In this document: one piece after another, positions 17,116 to 26,955 of the stretch
Layout: each line of letters begins with the position of its first letter
Numbering within the stretch: the stretch's first letter is position 1
NCBI RefSeq assembly: GCF_001682865.1
Contig: NZ_MAQX01000037.1
Location: 124,001-188,000, forward strand
Length of the DNA: 64,000 nucleotides
Source: Bacillus sp. FJAT-26390
GTDB lineage: Bacteria; Bacillota; Bacilli; Paenibacillales; Paenibacillaceae
Direction: 5' to 3'
The notes under the pieces: generated by a model
Told to the model about the DNA's origin: nothing
What the model saw: the letters and a program-made list of their open reading frames with translations, nothing else
The model's database searches: none
Made by a program: the position numbers and the translations under genes

Positions 17116-18684
17116 ATGCTGCTTTCAAAAATACTGCAAAACGCTGCTCGATTATATCCAGCACATATCGCGATGAAAGCTCAAAACGTGAGCTTGACTT
17201 ATGAAGAGCTGTTTCATCAGGTTAGCCGTGCGGCTTGGGGATTTAACGAGCTTTCCATAAAGCCCGGTGAACGAATCGCTCTACTGGGGAACCCTTCGCC
17301 TTACCTAGCTATTGCCGAATATGCTGCCGTTGCAATAGGCGCGATTCCGGTGACGATTTTCCCCGGCTTAGCCGCGCCGGAAATGAAGCAGATACTCAGC
17401 GATGCCTCGCCTGCTGCGATCGTGTACGACCATGAACATTTGAATGTACGAGATGTCGTCTTATCGCTAGATACAGCACTTTCCGTTTCATGCAGGCACG
17501 GCGATGCTCCCTATTCCATAGAGAACTTTATTTCGAATTGTCCCGCTTTCATCCAATGGCATGAAGCAGATCCTGACGATACCGCGCTTCTTATTTATAC
17601 CGGGGGTACAACCGGCCGCTCCAAGGGGGTTATGCATTCGCATCGCAGGATTAGAAACTGGGCTTCTATGAATCCAGAACGGGGTGGAGGGCATAATCCA
17701 ACCAAAAAGTCCCTTGTCCCGAATCAAGCCCATTTGACAGGTCAATTCATATTATGGTCTGCCCTGTTTGAAGGCGGATGTCTGATCTACGCAGATTCCT
17801 ATCCCCTTCAAGCCGAAGAGGTTGTTGCTATCATTGAACGTGAGCAGCTTAAATTTTTGGGTACGGTCGGCCTTCTATTCCGAGATATTATTCATATCCA
17901 AAGCATGAAAGCCAAACCCTTGTTATCCATAGAAGGGATCTCTTGCGGGGGTGCTCCTATCAGCGAACGCACATTTCATCAAGCATCTGCTATTTTTCCG
18001 AATGCTCAAATTACGGAAGTGTATTCTCAAACCGAAAGCGGTCAATTCATCAGCTTCTTATCCATTAATCCATGTTTCGTTAACGGGATGGTCAATCGCC
18101 TGCGTTCCGTTGGCCGCCCGGAAGACCTTGCCTTATGGGGACAAAAACCATTCAGCATACGTATTGTTGATGAATATGGCAAAGACGTAAATCAAGGGGG
18201 CGTAGGCGAAATCATCTGTCAAGGCGAGCAAATGATGCTCGGCTACTGGAACAATCCCGAAGAAACAAGCAAATCGATACGTGACGGCTGGCTCTATACC
18301 GGAGATATAGGCAGATTTGATGAGGATGGTTACCTATATCTCCTAGATCGAAAGAAAGACATGATCATTGTTAATGGTTCAAACGTTTATTGCTCAGAGG
18401 TTGAAGAAGCATTAAGCAAGCACCCTTCCATTTTAGAGATAGCCGTTGTAGGAACTCCGTTGCCAGAAGAGGGCGAAGAGGTCACTGCGGCAGTCATTCT
18501 GAAATCAGATAGGGAACTTACCTTAGATGGAGTGAAGCAATTTTGCCTTAACCAAATAGCAGAGTTTAAGATCCCCACGCGGTTAGAGATCGCAGATGCC
18601 TTCCCTAGAACTTCGGTTGGAAAAATAAACAAGGCCGAGCTCAGGAAGACTTATTGGGGTGGAAAAACACGTTTAATCAATTGA
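17116..18684 (+). CDS. AMP-binding acyl-CoA synthetase / acid-CoA ligase
   Basis: A 522-residue ANL-superfamily enzyme that adenylates a carboxylic acid and usually transfers it to CoA. The P-loop LLIYTGGTTGRSKGV is near 155-169, the motif VYSQTESG near 296-303, GYWNNPEET and GWLYTGDIGRFDEDGYLYL in the hinge region near 395, and the C-terminal catalytic lysine in RTSVGKINKAELR. AGGAGGG precedes the ATG. No beta-oxidation or carrier-protein genes lie nearby, so the acid is unknown. It converges with the phosphatase gene, stop codons abutting. Confidence 0.9.
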   Translation: MLLSKILQNAARLYPAHIAMKAQNVSLTYEELFHQVSRAAWGFNELSIKPGERIALLGNPSPYLAIAEYAAVAIGAIPVTIFPGLAAPEMKQILSDASPAAIVYDHEHLNVRDVVLSLDTALSVSCRHGDAPYSIENFISNCPAFIQWHEADPDDTALLIYTGGTTGRSKGVMHSHRRIRNWASMNPERGGGHNPTKKSLVPNQAHLTGQFILWSALFEGGCLIYADSYPLQAEEVVAIIEREQLKFLGTVGLLFRDIIHIQSMKAKPLLSIEGISCGGAPISERTFHQASAIFPNAQITEVYSQTESGQFISFLSINPCFVNGMVNRLRSVGRPEDLALWGQKPFSIRIVDEYGKDVNQGGVGEIICQGEQMMLGYWNNPEETSKSIRDGWLYTGDIGRFDEDGYLYLLDRKKDMIIVNGSNVYCSEVEEALSKHPSILEIAVVGTPLPEEGEEVTAAVILKSDRELTLDGVKQFCLNQIAEFKIPTRLEIADAFPRTSVGKINKAELRKTYWGGKTRLIN

Positions 18685-19260
18685 TTATGCCCTGTAGGAT
18701 ACCCTCTCGACTTGCTCCAATCGATTCATATTAAACGTCAATTTATAGATGTCGGGCTTTGACGTTGAATCCCAAAATTCAAATCCATATTGATCATCAA
18801 AATCGTTCATTATAATGGTCATAATATTTCCATGTGTACCTATGACGATATTTTTACCCTGTTGTTCCTCTAACAGCTTCTCGATGACCGGAATAGCTCT
18901 TTGCTGTGCTTGCCGCGTCGATTCTCCGCCCTTCAAAGCAAAGTCCTGATCAACAAATGATGTTCGGATGGCTTCATATAGTTCATTCCATGGGGCTTCA
19001 TAATCGAGGCCCTTAATCGGGCGTTCAATAAGTTCCTCGTATTCTACGATCTCCAAGCACTTTTGGTCAGCTATGTATTGAATGGTCTGTTTAGCTCTTG
19101 TATACGGGCTAGATGCCATGTAATGCACATCAATACCCGTGAATAATTCAGCCACTTGCTTTGCTGCTGCAAAACCTTCCGTCGAGAGTCCCCGCGTTCT
19201 TTCTTGTCCGAACGCAAAGGCTGATTCCGCGTGCCTGACCATATAGATTGTTGTTTTCAT
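18685..19260 (-). CDS. Histidine phosphatase family protein
   Basis: A 191-residue phosphoglycerate-mutase-fold phosphatase. The motif MVRHAES carries the phospho-accepting His10, and the second catalytic His is in VIGTHGNIM. SSPYTRAKQT holds the conserved Arg. GGGAGG precedes the ATG by four bases. Family members act on many small phosphates; the substrate here cannot be told. Confidence 0.9.
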   Translation of the reverse strand: MKTTIYMVRHAESAFAFGQERTRGLSTEGFAAAKQVAELFTGIDVHYMASSPYTRAKQTIQYIADQKCLEIVEYEELIERPIKGLDYEAPWNELYEAIRTSFVDQDFALKGGESTRQAQQRAIPVIEKLLEEQQGKNIVIGTHGNIMTIIMNDFDDQYGFEFWDSTSKPDIYKLTFNMNRLEQVERVSYRA

Positions 19261-19362
19261 AATGCCTCCCTATCATGAATAGCCGTATACATAACATCGC
19301 TTATTTTTGTCATCCTTGCAACCGCAGCTTGTATATAGGTCGTCATTATACTAGAAAAAAAC

Positions 19363-19388
19363 GGCCAGTAGAAATAAATCTACTAGCC
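19363..19388 (-). terminator. Rho-independent terminator of the SDR gene
   Basis: GGCCAGTAGA at 19363-19372 pairs with TCTACTAGCC at 19379-19388. On the minus strand the stem is followed by GTTTTTTTC. It lies 28 bp past the SDR stop. Confidence 0.8.
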
Positions 19389-19415
19389 GCCTTTTTGAGA
19401 AAATGATTAATTCTA

Positions 19416-20153
19416 TTAAAAGAGGCTTGCCGTTGGACGCACAATCATTTCACTAACGTCAACATCCGCCGGTTGTTCAATGGCGTACACGATCGCACGC
19501 GCGATTGCCGCAGCGGGAATCGAGACCCGTCGAAAATCATTCATCACCTGACGCGCTTCTTCATCTGAAATCGATTCTGCAAGCTCGGATTCCGTTACTC
19601 CAGGTGAAACAAGCGTCACACGGATATCGCCGCCTACCTCCTGACGCAGCCCCTCCGTAATGGCTCTCACAGCAAACTTAGTTGCACAATATACAGCCGC
19701 GGTTGGTGAAACGGTATAAGCTCCGATTGAAGCCATATTTATAAATTGGCCAAAGCCCTGCTTTCTCATAATAGGCAGCCCCGCAGCAATGCCGTGAAGC
19801 ACGCCGCGAATATTCACGTCAATCATCCGGTCCCATTCCTCTACCTTAAGCGCCTCTATGGGAGACAACGGCATTACGCCGGCATTATTTATTACAACAT
19901 CGATTTGCCCATACGTTTTGTTCGCAAGCTGAATAAAAGCTTCCATTTGATTTCTATCCGTCACGTCTAAGCTCTGCAGCTCAACCAGACCGCCTTCTGA
20001 ACGGATCTCAGCTGCAAGGCTTTCCAGCTTATCCGTGCGTCTTGCTCCTATTACGATACGTGCTCCTTTTTGTGCTAACAGACGTGCAGTTGCCTCTCCG
20101 ATTCCACTGCTTGCACCCGTAATGGCAACAACTTTTCCTGCGATATTAGACAT
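19416..20153 (-). CDS. SDR family NAD(P)-dependent oxidoreductase
   Basis: 245 residues, a classical short-chain dehydrogenase. The cofactor motif TGASSGIGEATA is near 12-23, NNAGVMPLSPIE near 90, and the catalytic YCATKFA (YxxxK) near 155. The frame opens at 20210, but the ATG at 20153 (MSNIAGKVVAITG) has AAAGGAG upstream and matches the family. The closest general class is the clavaldehyde-dehydrogenase-like or YdfG-like SDRs; the substrate is unknown. Confidence 0.9.
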   Translation of the reverse strand: MSNIAGKVVAITGASSGIGEATARLLAQKGARIVIGARRTDKLESLAAEIRSEGGLVELQSLDVTDRNQMEAFIQLANKTYGQIDVVINNAGVMPLSPIEALKVEEWDRMIDVNIRGVLHGIAAGLPIMRKQGFGQFINMASIGAYTVSPTAAVYCATKFAVRAITEGLRQEVGGDIRVTLVSPGVTESELAESISDEEARQVMNDFRRVSIPAAAIARAIVYAIEQPADVDVSEMIVRPTASLF

Positions 20154-20303
20154 TTTTTTATCTCCTTTACTAATGGCTGATTTTTTTCGCTTACTCTGCA
20201 GCCTCATCAAAGGCCTAAAGCAAGTATAGGGTAGAGGGTTCGGAGGCCGGTATCAGGATGCTCCTGTTTTATTGCACGATCCTCCAGATCGTAAAACAAA
20301 AAA

Positions 20304-20339
20304 AAGAAGCTGCCTCCTTTCTTAAAAGGGCAGCTTCTT
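20304..20339 (-). terminator. Strong terminator of the beta-helix gene
   Basis: AAGAAGCTGCC at 20304-20314 pairs with GGCAGCTTCTT at 20329-20339. On the minus strand eight T residues follow. It begins 18 bp past the stop at 20357. Confidence 0.9.
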
Positions 20340-20356
20340 AAATAATTCTGAAAATT

Positions 20357-23300
20357 CTATATGGTTTGCTTGCTCGCCTGCAGCAAATTCAAAATAATTG
20401 TAATTGCCTCGGCCCTAGTTGCTTGAGCATGGGGCGCGAACTTATTGCCTGTTCTTCCTTTCAAGATCTCCGCTTCCTTCATGGCATATACAGCGCTCTT
20501 AGCCCAGGCTGGGATTTCGCTGTCGTCCGCAAAGCCGGTTGTATCCACCTCCGGAAGCCTTACTCCGCCGGCTCTGGCAATCATGACCGCCAGCTCCGCA
20601 CGCGTAACACTCGCCGACGGACGGAAGCTTCCGTCCTTATAGCCGGTTACGATTCCTGCTTGCAGCGCTTTGGCAATTGCTTCCTGGGACCACGCGCCAA
20701 TCTTGTCGCCATCGACAAAGCTTAGCTCGGCCTTGCTGTCAGCCAACTTCAGACCGTTCATGAGCATGACTACAAACTCTGCACGTGTCACCGTTGCATT
20801 AGGCTTAAACGTGCCATCCGTGTAACCTTTGACGATGCCTAGCTTCACGGCTTGCTCGATGCTCGCTTGCCCCCAATGGCCGTTAACATCCGTGAATTTA
20901 GGAGCTTCCGTGCCCTCATTTTCCCCGGTTCCACCATTTGAATGATTACCGTTATTGCCGTTATTGCCGTTATTGCCGTTATTGCCGTTATTGCCGTTAT
21001 TGCCGTTGTTCCCGTTATTGCCGTTGTTCCCGCCGTTATTTCCGCCATTGCCGCCGCCGGTGTTTATAACTTTTACTTCAAGATTGGCGTTTTCGCCTTC
21101 GCTGAACGTAAAGGTAAGATTGGCGGTTCCTACCTCAAGAGCAGCCAAGTACGATTTCATTATCGTTGCCTTATCGTTTACCAGACTGTAGTCTACATTA
21201 GCTGTCAGCTGCACCTCACCGTTTTTCACTCCGATTAGCGTATTTCCGTTTAACGCCACATCAATCACTGCATCCAGCTGCTGTGAAGGATTTTTGTCAA
21301 AGACGACCGATACGGGGCTAATCGAGGAATTGGATGCCGCCGCTTCTTTAAATGTAAATACATTAAAATCGTATACGCTGGCCCCGTTTCCGCTTGAATC
21401 CGTCACATTCAACCGAATATATCTAGCCGAGACGGCAGCTTCCTTGCGATCCTCATTTATTTGTTGCGTCGTAGCCGCGCTGGTCTTGTCGGCATACGCT
21501 GTCCAGCTATTGCCGTCCGAGGAGTACTCTATTTTGTATTTGTATCCCGAGTTCAGCTCAAATCTCGTTTTAATGCCTGTGATGTTGTAGGCATCGCCAA
21601 GATCAACCTTCAGCCACTGAGGCACGGTCAAGCCTTCCTGCTGCGCCCATCTGGTGGATGAATCTCCGTCTACAGCATATAACGGATTTTGACTTTGTGA
21701 CGATGCAATAACCGATTTACTTAAAGCGATATCGATTTCTCCACCACTAATTTCGGTTACGCTTACCTCTAAATGCTTGTTGTCGCCTGAACTGAATTCG
21801 AAGGTCAGGCTGCTCTTTCCTTCACCTAGCGTTGCCAGATAAGCGCGATGGATCTGAACCTCGTTCCCCATAACGCTATAGTCTGCATCAGGGCTCAGGT
21901 AGAGCGATCTATTTTTGATGCCGGTAAGTGTATTGCCTTGAAGATCCAGTCCAACGGTTATATCCGACTGGCTATTCGGATTTTTGTTAAAAGCAGCCGT
22001 TGTCTTATCAAGGGCAGAACTAGGATTTGTTTTGGTGCCATACACACTAAACTCGTATATGCTCGGGCCCAAACTATATAACGCCTTTATTTTCATATAC
22101 CTTGCCGTAACCGCATTTTCGTTGTTGTCCTGGTAGGTTTGCTGCGTCGTTTCACTTGCTGTTCGGTCTGCATACGTGTGCCAGCTTTGCCCATCCATGG
22201 AATACTCGATTTTGTATTTATAGCCACTAGGCAATTCGAACATGGTCGTTACGGATTTTACGGCATATACGCCCTGCAAATCAACCATCAGCCAACCTTC
22301 GGTATTCCATATCCCTTCCTGCTGCGCCCATCTTGTGCTTGCATTCCCATCGACGGCATTAGCAGGCTCCAAGCTTTGCGACGAAGCCGTTACCGGCTTG
22401 TTAAGCGCGACATTGACGGACCCGTCGTCTTCAATGACATTCACCTTCAGGTCAGGGTCTTCTCCGGTTTCAAAATCAAACGTCAGGTTATTTTCCCCAG
22501 TTGGCAGTGATTGGAGATAGGATTTATAGATCAATACCTGATCCCAAAATAATTTGTAGTCTTGATCAGGTACCAGCTGAGCCGCCCCGTTTTTGATTCC
22601 ATCCAGCTTCCCGCCGTTTAAAACCATTTTGACCTGCACGTCAACCTGCCTTGATGGATTTTTATCGAAGGTGACTTCCTTCCGCTGAATCAATGAATTG
22701 GCTTCGGGAGGCGTGCCGCCTTCTCCAGGATACACGCTGAATTCATAAATGCTTCCTCCCCAATCGTGAGACAGCGTAATTCGCATATACCGCGCCATTG
22801 CGTCATTTTCGTCCTGATTGGTTTGCTGGGTCGTGGCAACTGCTGTCTTGTCGGCAAACAGCTCCCAATTCTCTCCGTCCTCCGAGTATTCAATTTTGTA
22901 TTTGTAGCCTGTGTTTAGCTCAAACATCGTGCTTGTCGAAGCAATGGAATATACGTCTCCAAGATCTACCGTCAACCACTGGGCATCGGTTCTTCCTTCT
23001 TCCTGCGCCCATCTCGTGCTCGTATCGCCATCCACCGCGAATGCCGGATCTTTGCTTTGCGAGAATGCTGTTACCGGTTTTTTCAATGCGAGATTTACAG
23101 GCTCTTGAGGTGCCGGAAGCGGCGCTTTCCACGGGCCTGCCGCTGCAATAATATCCTGCGCTTCCTGCGGCCAGTTTTGGCCTGCGACGCTGATGTTCCC
23201 ATAAGCCGTGCTTGATGAATTCACTCCGCCAAAGTCAACATTGTAATAGTTGTACCTAATGATATTGTCGTGCGCGGAACCCGAGAAAGCATGCTCCGTA

Positions 23301-24997
23301 TTATCGATCACGTTTCGCTCAACCATCCTGTAACTCGTTTGCCCATCCAAATAGACGCCCATGATATGGTTCCAGGCCGCATATTCACCTTGCCTCATGT
23401 TTTTTATATAGTTGTGATAGATATTGGAGTATCCATCCATGCGACCCAGTGTGTAAATGCCGCCTCCGTCCTGGACAAGCCTTACTGAATCATGAATGTA
23501 ATTGTTGCGCACCTGATTATTCGTCATGCCATGATCTGCATCAGCCCAGTTCCACCCTATACTAATGCCGGAATACGGCAGGTTGCTGATCTCATTATTT
23601 GCGATTGTCATGTTTTGGGGAAGCATGGCTCCAATCCCAACCATATCGCCGTAATCGAGCCCAATATGATCGATTGTGTTGTTTGTAATGGTATCAAATT
23701 GGCTTTGGCCATCAGGCAGCGTGTAAGAAAGATCTTTTCCTTCGTTGTCATCCCACAGATCGCCAACAATGCCCATAGCTACGCCGCCCCCGGCATTGTC
23801 GCTAAATTTGTTCCCGTCTATCGAGGTGTGATCGGTGCCCTCATACCCCATAATGCCCCAGCTTCCCGCATATTGAAAAATATTGTTAGAGATCGTAATA
23901 TGGCTTGTATATTTCAACTCAAGCATCGCTCGGGATGCGGTATAACGGGCTGTATTTCTAATTTCGGTGTTATTTCCGCCAGTGACGGACTGATATCTGA
24001 AGCCTGCCTGCACATCTACATAACCATAGCTCGACGGCGCCAGCCAATTGCTGTGCATGAATGTAATGCCAGAAAATTCGATGTCATGAACGCTGCTGCC
24101 TGAGCTGCCTTCCACATTCACAACAGTCTCCAGCTTAGGGGCAATGATCCGAGTGGCATTGATGCTCTCGCTGCTTCTTGGCTTGTAATATACCGTTTCT
24201 TCAGCAGTATCCAGATACCATTCCCCTTCTGCGTCAAGTAAAGATAAAGCGTTTTCAAAAAAGTATGGCGAATTGCCTTGACTATGATGATTGTACGAAA
24301 AGCCGCTTTCAGGGAATTTAAAGTCTACTTGCCCTGTCGTTTCATTAATGGTGTCAATTCGGCCGCGCACTTGACTCCAGCTTTGCAAAATAACCATTTC
24401 AGCAGATGTTCCGCTTAATTCGCTGGCCCACGAGCGTGCATCCTCATTAATAGCATAAGGATATTCGCCGTTTTTAGCCCTGTAATATGGACCTTTGACT
24501 ACATCATTGGTCAAATTGGGCTGCCGTGCCCGGATTCCCCGATCCTCGCCAACATACAGCTGCCTGAAATTCCAATTTACGCCTGTCTTTTTATAGATGT
24601 TTTTATCGCTATCGTATAATTCCCAGCCTGCACTAATGTCGACGCCGCCGCTAATGACAGGAGTCGCTCCCGCATCAGCCGTGTAGATCACTTTGTATCC
24701 GTTATTACCGGAATCCAAGCTGCCGAATGTCAAAGTCTCATCTAACAGATATTCGCCATCCTGCAAATAGACATAAATATCATTTGTCATGGTGCTGTTT
24801 ATTTCGCGTACAGCCTCCCTCGCTTTATCAATGGTCCTAAATGGCGAATCAGAGGTCCCGCTGTTGTTGTCATCTCCTAGCGGCGATACGTAAAAGCTCT
24901 GCTGCGAAGCGGCTTGAACCGGTTTAATCGCACCTGACAGGGACAAGCTTGTAAACACCATGTATATGGCTATTAGCAAAGCCAGCTTTCTTTTCAT
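20357..24997 (-). CDS. SLH-anchored modular beta-helix protein, likely polysaccharide-active enzyme
   Basis: A 1546-residue secreted protein. The Sec signal ends near AAS (about 30). A right-handed parallel beta-helix region (about 32-615) starts FYVSPLGDDNNSG and has repeats such as NNEISNLPYSGISIGW; it resembles GH141-like or pectate-lyase-like enzymes. Then come three F5/8C (CBM32-like) plus CBM_X2 pairs, near 631-856, 859-1079 and 1084-1311. A Gly-Asn linker (about 1316-1352) and three SLH repeats (about 1364-1545) follow. The SLH repeats bind pyruvylated wall polymer, so the enzyme is displayed on the surface. GGAGG precedes the ATG. The transporter upstream probably imports its products. 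Enzyme specificity is inference. Confidence 0.9.
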   Translation of the reverse strand: MKRKLALLIAIYMVFTSLSLSGAIKPVQAASQQSFYVSPLGDDNNSGTSDSPFRTIDKAREAVREINSTMTNDIYVYLQDGEYLLDETLTFGSLDSGNNGYKVIYTADAGATPVISGGVDISAGWELYDSDKNIYKKTGVNWNFRQLYVGEDRGIRARQPNLTNDVVKGPYYRAKNGEYPYAINEDARSWASELSGTSAEMVILQSWSQVRGRIDTINETTGQVDFKFPESGFSYNHHSQGNSPYFFENALSLLDAEGEWYLDTAEETVYYKPRSSESINATRIIAPKLETVVNVEGSSGSSVHDIEFSGITFMHSNWLAPSSYGYVDVQAGFRYQSVTGGNNTEIRNTARYTASRAMLELKYTSHITISNNIFQYAGSWGIMGYEGTDHTSIDGNKFSDNAGGGVAMGIVGDLWDDNEGKDLSYTLPDGQSQFDTITNNTIDHIGLDYGDMVGIGAMLPQNMTIANNEISNLPYSGISIGWNWADADHGMTNNQVRNNYIHDSVRLVQDGGGIYTLGRMDGYSNIYHNYIKNMRQGEYAAWNHIMGVYLDGQTSYRMVERNVIDNTEHAFSGSAHDNIIRYNYYNVDFGGVNSSSTAYGNISVAGQNWPQEAQDIIAAAGPWKAPLPAPQEPVNLALKKPVTAFSQSKDPAFAVDGDTSTRWAQEEGRTDAQWLTVDLGDVYSIASTSTMFELNTGYKYKIEYSEDGENWELFADKTAVATTQQTNQDENDAMARYMRITLSHDWGGSIYEFSVYPGEGGTPPEANSLIQRKEVTFDKNPSRQVDVQVKMVLNGGKLDGIKNGAAQLVPDQDYKLFWDQVLIYKSYLQSLPTGENNLTFDFETGEDPDLKVNVIEDDGSVNVALNKPVTASSQSLEPANAVDGNASTRWAQQEGIWNTEGWLMVDLQGVYAVKSVTTMFELPSGYKYKIEYSMDGQSWHTYADRTASETTQQTYQDNNENAVTARYMKIKALYSLGPSIYEFSVYGTKTNPSSALDKTTAAFNKNPNSQSDITVGLDLQGNTLTGIKNRSLYLSPDADYSVMGNEVQIHRAYLATLGEGKSSLTFEFSSGDNKHLEVSVTEISGGEIDIALSKSVIASSQSQNPLYAVDGDSSTRWAQQEGLTVPQWLKVDLGDAYNITGIKTRFELNSGYKYKIEYSSDGNSWTAYADKTSAATTQQINEDRKEAAVSARYIRLNVTDSSGNGASVYDFNVFTFKEAAASNSSISPVSVVFDKNPSQQLDAVIDVALNGNTLIGVKNGEVQLTANVDYSLVNDKATIMKSYLAALEVGTANLTFTFSEGENANLEVKVINTGGGNGGNNGGNNGNNGNNGNNGNNGNNGNNGNNGNNGNHSNGGTGENEGTEAPKFTDVNGHWGQASIEQAVKLGIVKGYTDGTFKPNATVTRAEFVVMLMNGLKLADSKAELSFVDGDKIGAWSQEAIAKALQAGIVTGYKDGSFRPSASVTRAELAVMIARAGGVRLPEVDTTGFADDSEIPAWAKSAVYAMKEAEILKGRTGNKFAPHAQATRAEAITIILNLLQASKQTI
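20948..21040. repeat. 9-bp tandem repeat coding for the Gly-Asn linker
   Basis: Uninterrupted copies of CCGTTATTG (minus strand: CAATAACGG), with CCGTTGTTC variants at one end. The unit is a multiple of three, so copy-number change would alter linker length without breaking the frame. It separates the last X2 module from the SLH anchor. Confidence 0.85.
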
Positions 24998-25042
24998 GGA
25001 TAGACGCCTCCTACGTTTCTTTTCGTTTTTTTTCGCTTATGA

Positions 25043-25071
25043 CCAGTGCGGCTTAACTGCGCCCGCACTGG
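25043..25071 (-). other. Hairpin upstream of the beta-helix gene
   Basis: CCAGTGCGG at 25043-25051 pairs with CCGCACTGG at 25063-25071, between the permease stop and the beta-helix start. On the minus strand an A-rich stretch follows instead of T residues, so it is more likely a stabiliser or attenuator in the leader than a terminator. Confidence 0.5.
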
Positions 25072-25174
25072 CTATTACGTTCAGCCAAAGTCAGAACTCA
25101 GCCCCCTTTCCAAATCATATCGCATCAGAGAAGAAGCTCTTCGCTCTTGCGATCAAGGCTCCAATTGATACGCG

Positions 25175-26008
25175 CTACCCCTTTAGCGAGCCTTCCGTCA
25201 GCCCCGCAATAAACTGCCGTTGCATGAACAGGTAGAGTAGAAAAATCGGCGCCGAGGCCAATACGACTAGGGCAAACACATCCTCCCAGTTCGTGCTGTA
25301 CTGCCCAACGGCTTGAAAGATTCCCGTCGTTACGGTATAGCTCTTCGTAGAGCCCAAAATAATGACCGGATTTATAAAATCATTCCAAATCCACAGGCAT
25401 AAGAAAATAACGGCTGAAGCAGTCGCGGGACGCAGCAGCGGGAATAATATTTTCCAAAAAATCGTAAATTGACTCGCCCCGTCAATCTTTGCGGACTCAT
25501 CCAGCTCCCTCGACAGCGTGCGGATAAAACCTACAAATATAAATACCGTAAACGGCACATAAAACCCGATATTGTAAAGAATCAACCCCTGCGGCGTGAA
25601 CATCAGTCCAAGCTTCGCCAGTACCTTAACAAGCGGAATCAAAATCACTTGCGGCGGAATCATTAAACCTGACAGCAGCAGCAAATAGCATACGGACAAA
25701 AAGCGATTGCTCACGCGGGCAAAAACAAAGGACATCATCGAGCACAGCACAATAAGCAGAACGACCGATACCGATGTAATGAGAACAGACGTCCCGTATG
25801 CTTTGAAAATATTAAAGGATGGCGTCACTGCCGATCTTATAAAATTGTCTAGCGTCAGGTTGAGCATGGGCAGAGAAAAAGGGTTGTTCAAAATGTCCGT
25901 TCTTGTCTTGAATGCATTGACGACAGCGATATAGAACGGAATAAGCAATAACAGAGACAAAGGCATGAGGAATAGATGCCTGATCGAATGGGAGAAACTT
26001 CTCCTCAT
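25175..26008 (-). CDS. Carbohydrate ABC transporter permease, MalG type
   Basis: A 277-residue membrane protein with about six segments. The EAA loop is present as ELDESAKIDGASQFTIFWKILFPLLRPA (about 163-190), the MalG-family contact for the ATPase. It ends in the typical QFIAGLTEGSLKG. Its ATG overlaps the stop of the partner permease by four bases. It works with the 26005 permease and the 26956 binding protein. No ATPase gene is nearby, so a shared MsmX-like ATPase elsewhere is expected. Confidence 0.94.
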   Translation of the reverse strand: MRRSFSHSIRHLFLMPLSLLLLIPFYIAVVNAFKTRTDILNNPFSLPMLNLTLDNFIRSAVTPSFNIFKAYGTSVLITSVSVVLLIVLCSMMSFVFARVSNRFLSVCYLLLLSGLMIPPQVILIPLVKVLAKLGLMFTPQGLILYNIGFYVPFTVFIFVGFIRTLSRELDESAKIDGASQFTIFWKILFPLLRPATASAVIFLCLWIWNDFINPVIILGSTKSYTVTTGIFQAVGQYSTNWEDVFALVVLASAPIFLLYLFMQRQFIAGLTEGSLKG

Positions 26009-26877
26009 AGCAGCCTCTCCTCTCTTCTTCGCAAATAGATCGTCAAGGAAACCGATAAAAGGCTTACGATAATCAGCATATAGACGGCAAGACTAGCAGA
26101 GTAGCTCAGCCGGTTCGCGCTAAAGCCGACCTTAACCACCTGATAGGCGATTGTTTCAGTCGCTCCGGCCGGTCCGCCGGAAGTAAGGATAGCAACGCGG
26201 TCGTATTCCCGCATAGAGCCCGTAAACATAAAGATGATGCTCATCGTAAACGCAGGTGCCAGCATCGGAAACGTGATATGCCTGAACTGCTGCCATCGGT
26301 TGGCCCCGTCCATTTTGACCGCCTCATACAAGCTGCCCGGAATCGATTGAAGCCCTGCCAAATAGATGACAATAATAAAGCCGGTAGACTGCCAGATCGC
26401 AAGGAAAGTAATGGTCAATACCGCCAAATCCGGGTTCCCGAAAAACTCGATGCGCTCCGTCCCAAGCTTCTCCAGCAGGTTGTTAAGCAAGCCGTTGTAG
26501 CTCAGTATGCTCTTCCAAATAAAACCGATCGAGACTGTGCTCAGCAGCAGAGGGAAGAAGAAGACGGATCTATACATATTTGTCATCCGGCCTTTTTTGT
26601 TCAAGAGAACCGCAAAGGCGATTCCAAGTATATTCACAGCCAAGGTTGCCACCACCGTAATGAACAAGGTGACTTGCAGCGCACGTGCAAAAGCCTTGTC
26701 ATGAAAGGCTTCCACATAGTTGCTTAATCCTGCAAATTGATAGGACGGGCTAAGGCCATCCCAATTGTAAAAAGAATAATAGACTAATAGGAAGATAGGG
26801 ATCAGCAGGAAACAGAAGTAAATCATAATGCCTGGTGAAAACATTAACGCAAAAGACCATCGATCATTTTTAAGCAA
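26005..26877 (-). CDS. Carbohydrate ABC transporter permease, MalF type
   Basis: A 290-residue membrane permease. The EAA-loop region reads SLYEAVKMDGANRWQQFRHITFPMLAP (about 181-207). The start is TTG at 26877 with GGTGAT upstream; no better ATG exists before the first membrane segment. It lies 79 bp downstream of the binding-protein gene, with a hairpin between, and is coupled to the MalG-type gene. Confidence 0.93.
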   Translation of the reverse strand: MLKNDRWSFALMFSPGIMIYFCFLLIPIFLLVYYSFYNWDGLSPSYQFAGLSNYVEAFHDKAFARALQVTLFITVVATLAVNILGIAFAVLLNKKGRMTNMYRSVFFFPLLLSTVSIGFIWKSILSYNGLLNNLLEKLGTERIEFFGNPDLAVLTITFLAIWQSTGFIIVIYLAGLQSIPGSLYEAVKMDGANRWQQFRHITFPMLAPAFTMSIIFMFTGSMREYDRVAILTSGGPAGATETIAYQVVKVGFSANRLSYSASLAVYMLIIVSLLSVSLTIYLRRREERLL

Positions 26878-26918
26878 TTTGTATCACCGCCAAGTATCTT
26901 AATGATGCCATTGGGATA

Positions 26919-26942
26919 GGGGCGAGCCCTAATGTTCGCCCC
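26919..26942 (-). other. Intercistronic hairpin after the binding-protein gene
   Basis: GGGGCGA at 26919-26925 pairs with TCGCCCC at 26936-26942. It has no T-tract. Its place, just after the binding-protein stop and before the permeases, matches the hairpins at 4094-4117 and 39164-39187. Confidence 0.6.
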
Positions 26943-26955
26943 TTCTGCCGCAGCT

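Noticed and set aside
20948..21040. CRISPR-like array
   Set aside because: Units are 9 bp without spacers and code for a Gly-Asn linker.
20942..21238. Plus-strand Val/Ile/Ala repeat ORFs
   Set aside because: They are the other frames of the 9-bp linker repeat in the beta-helix gene.
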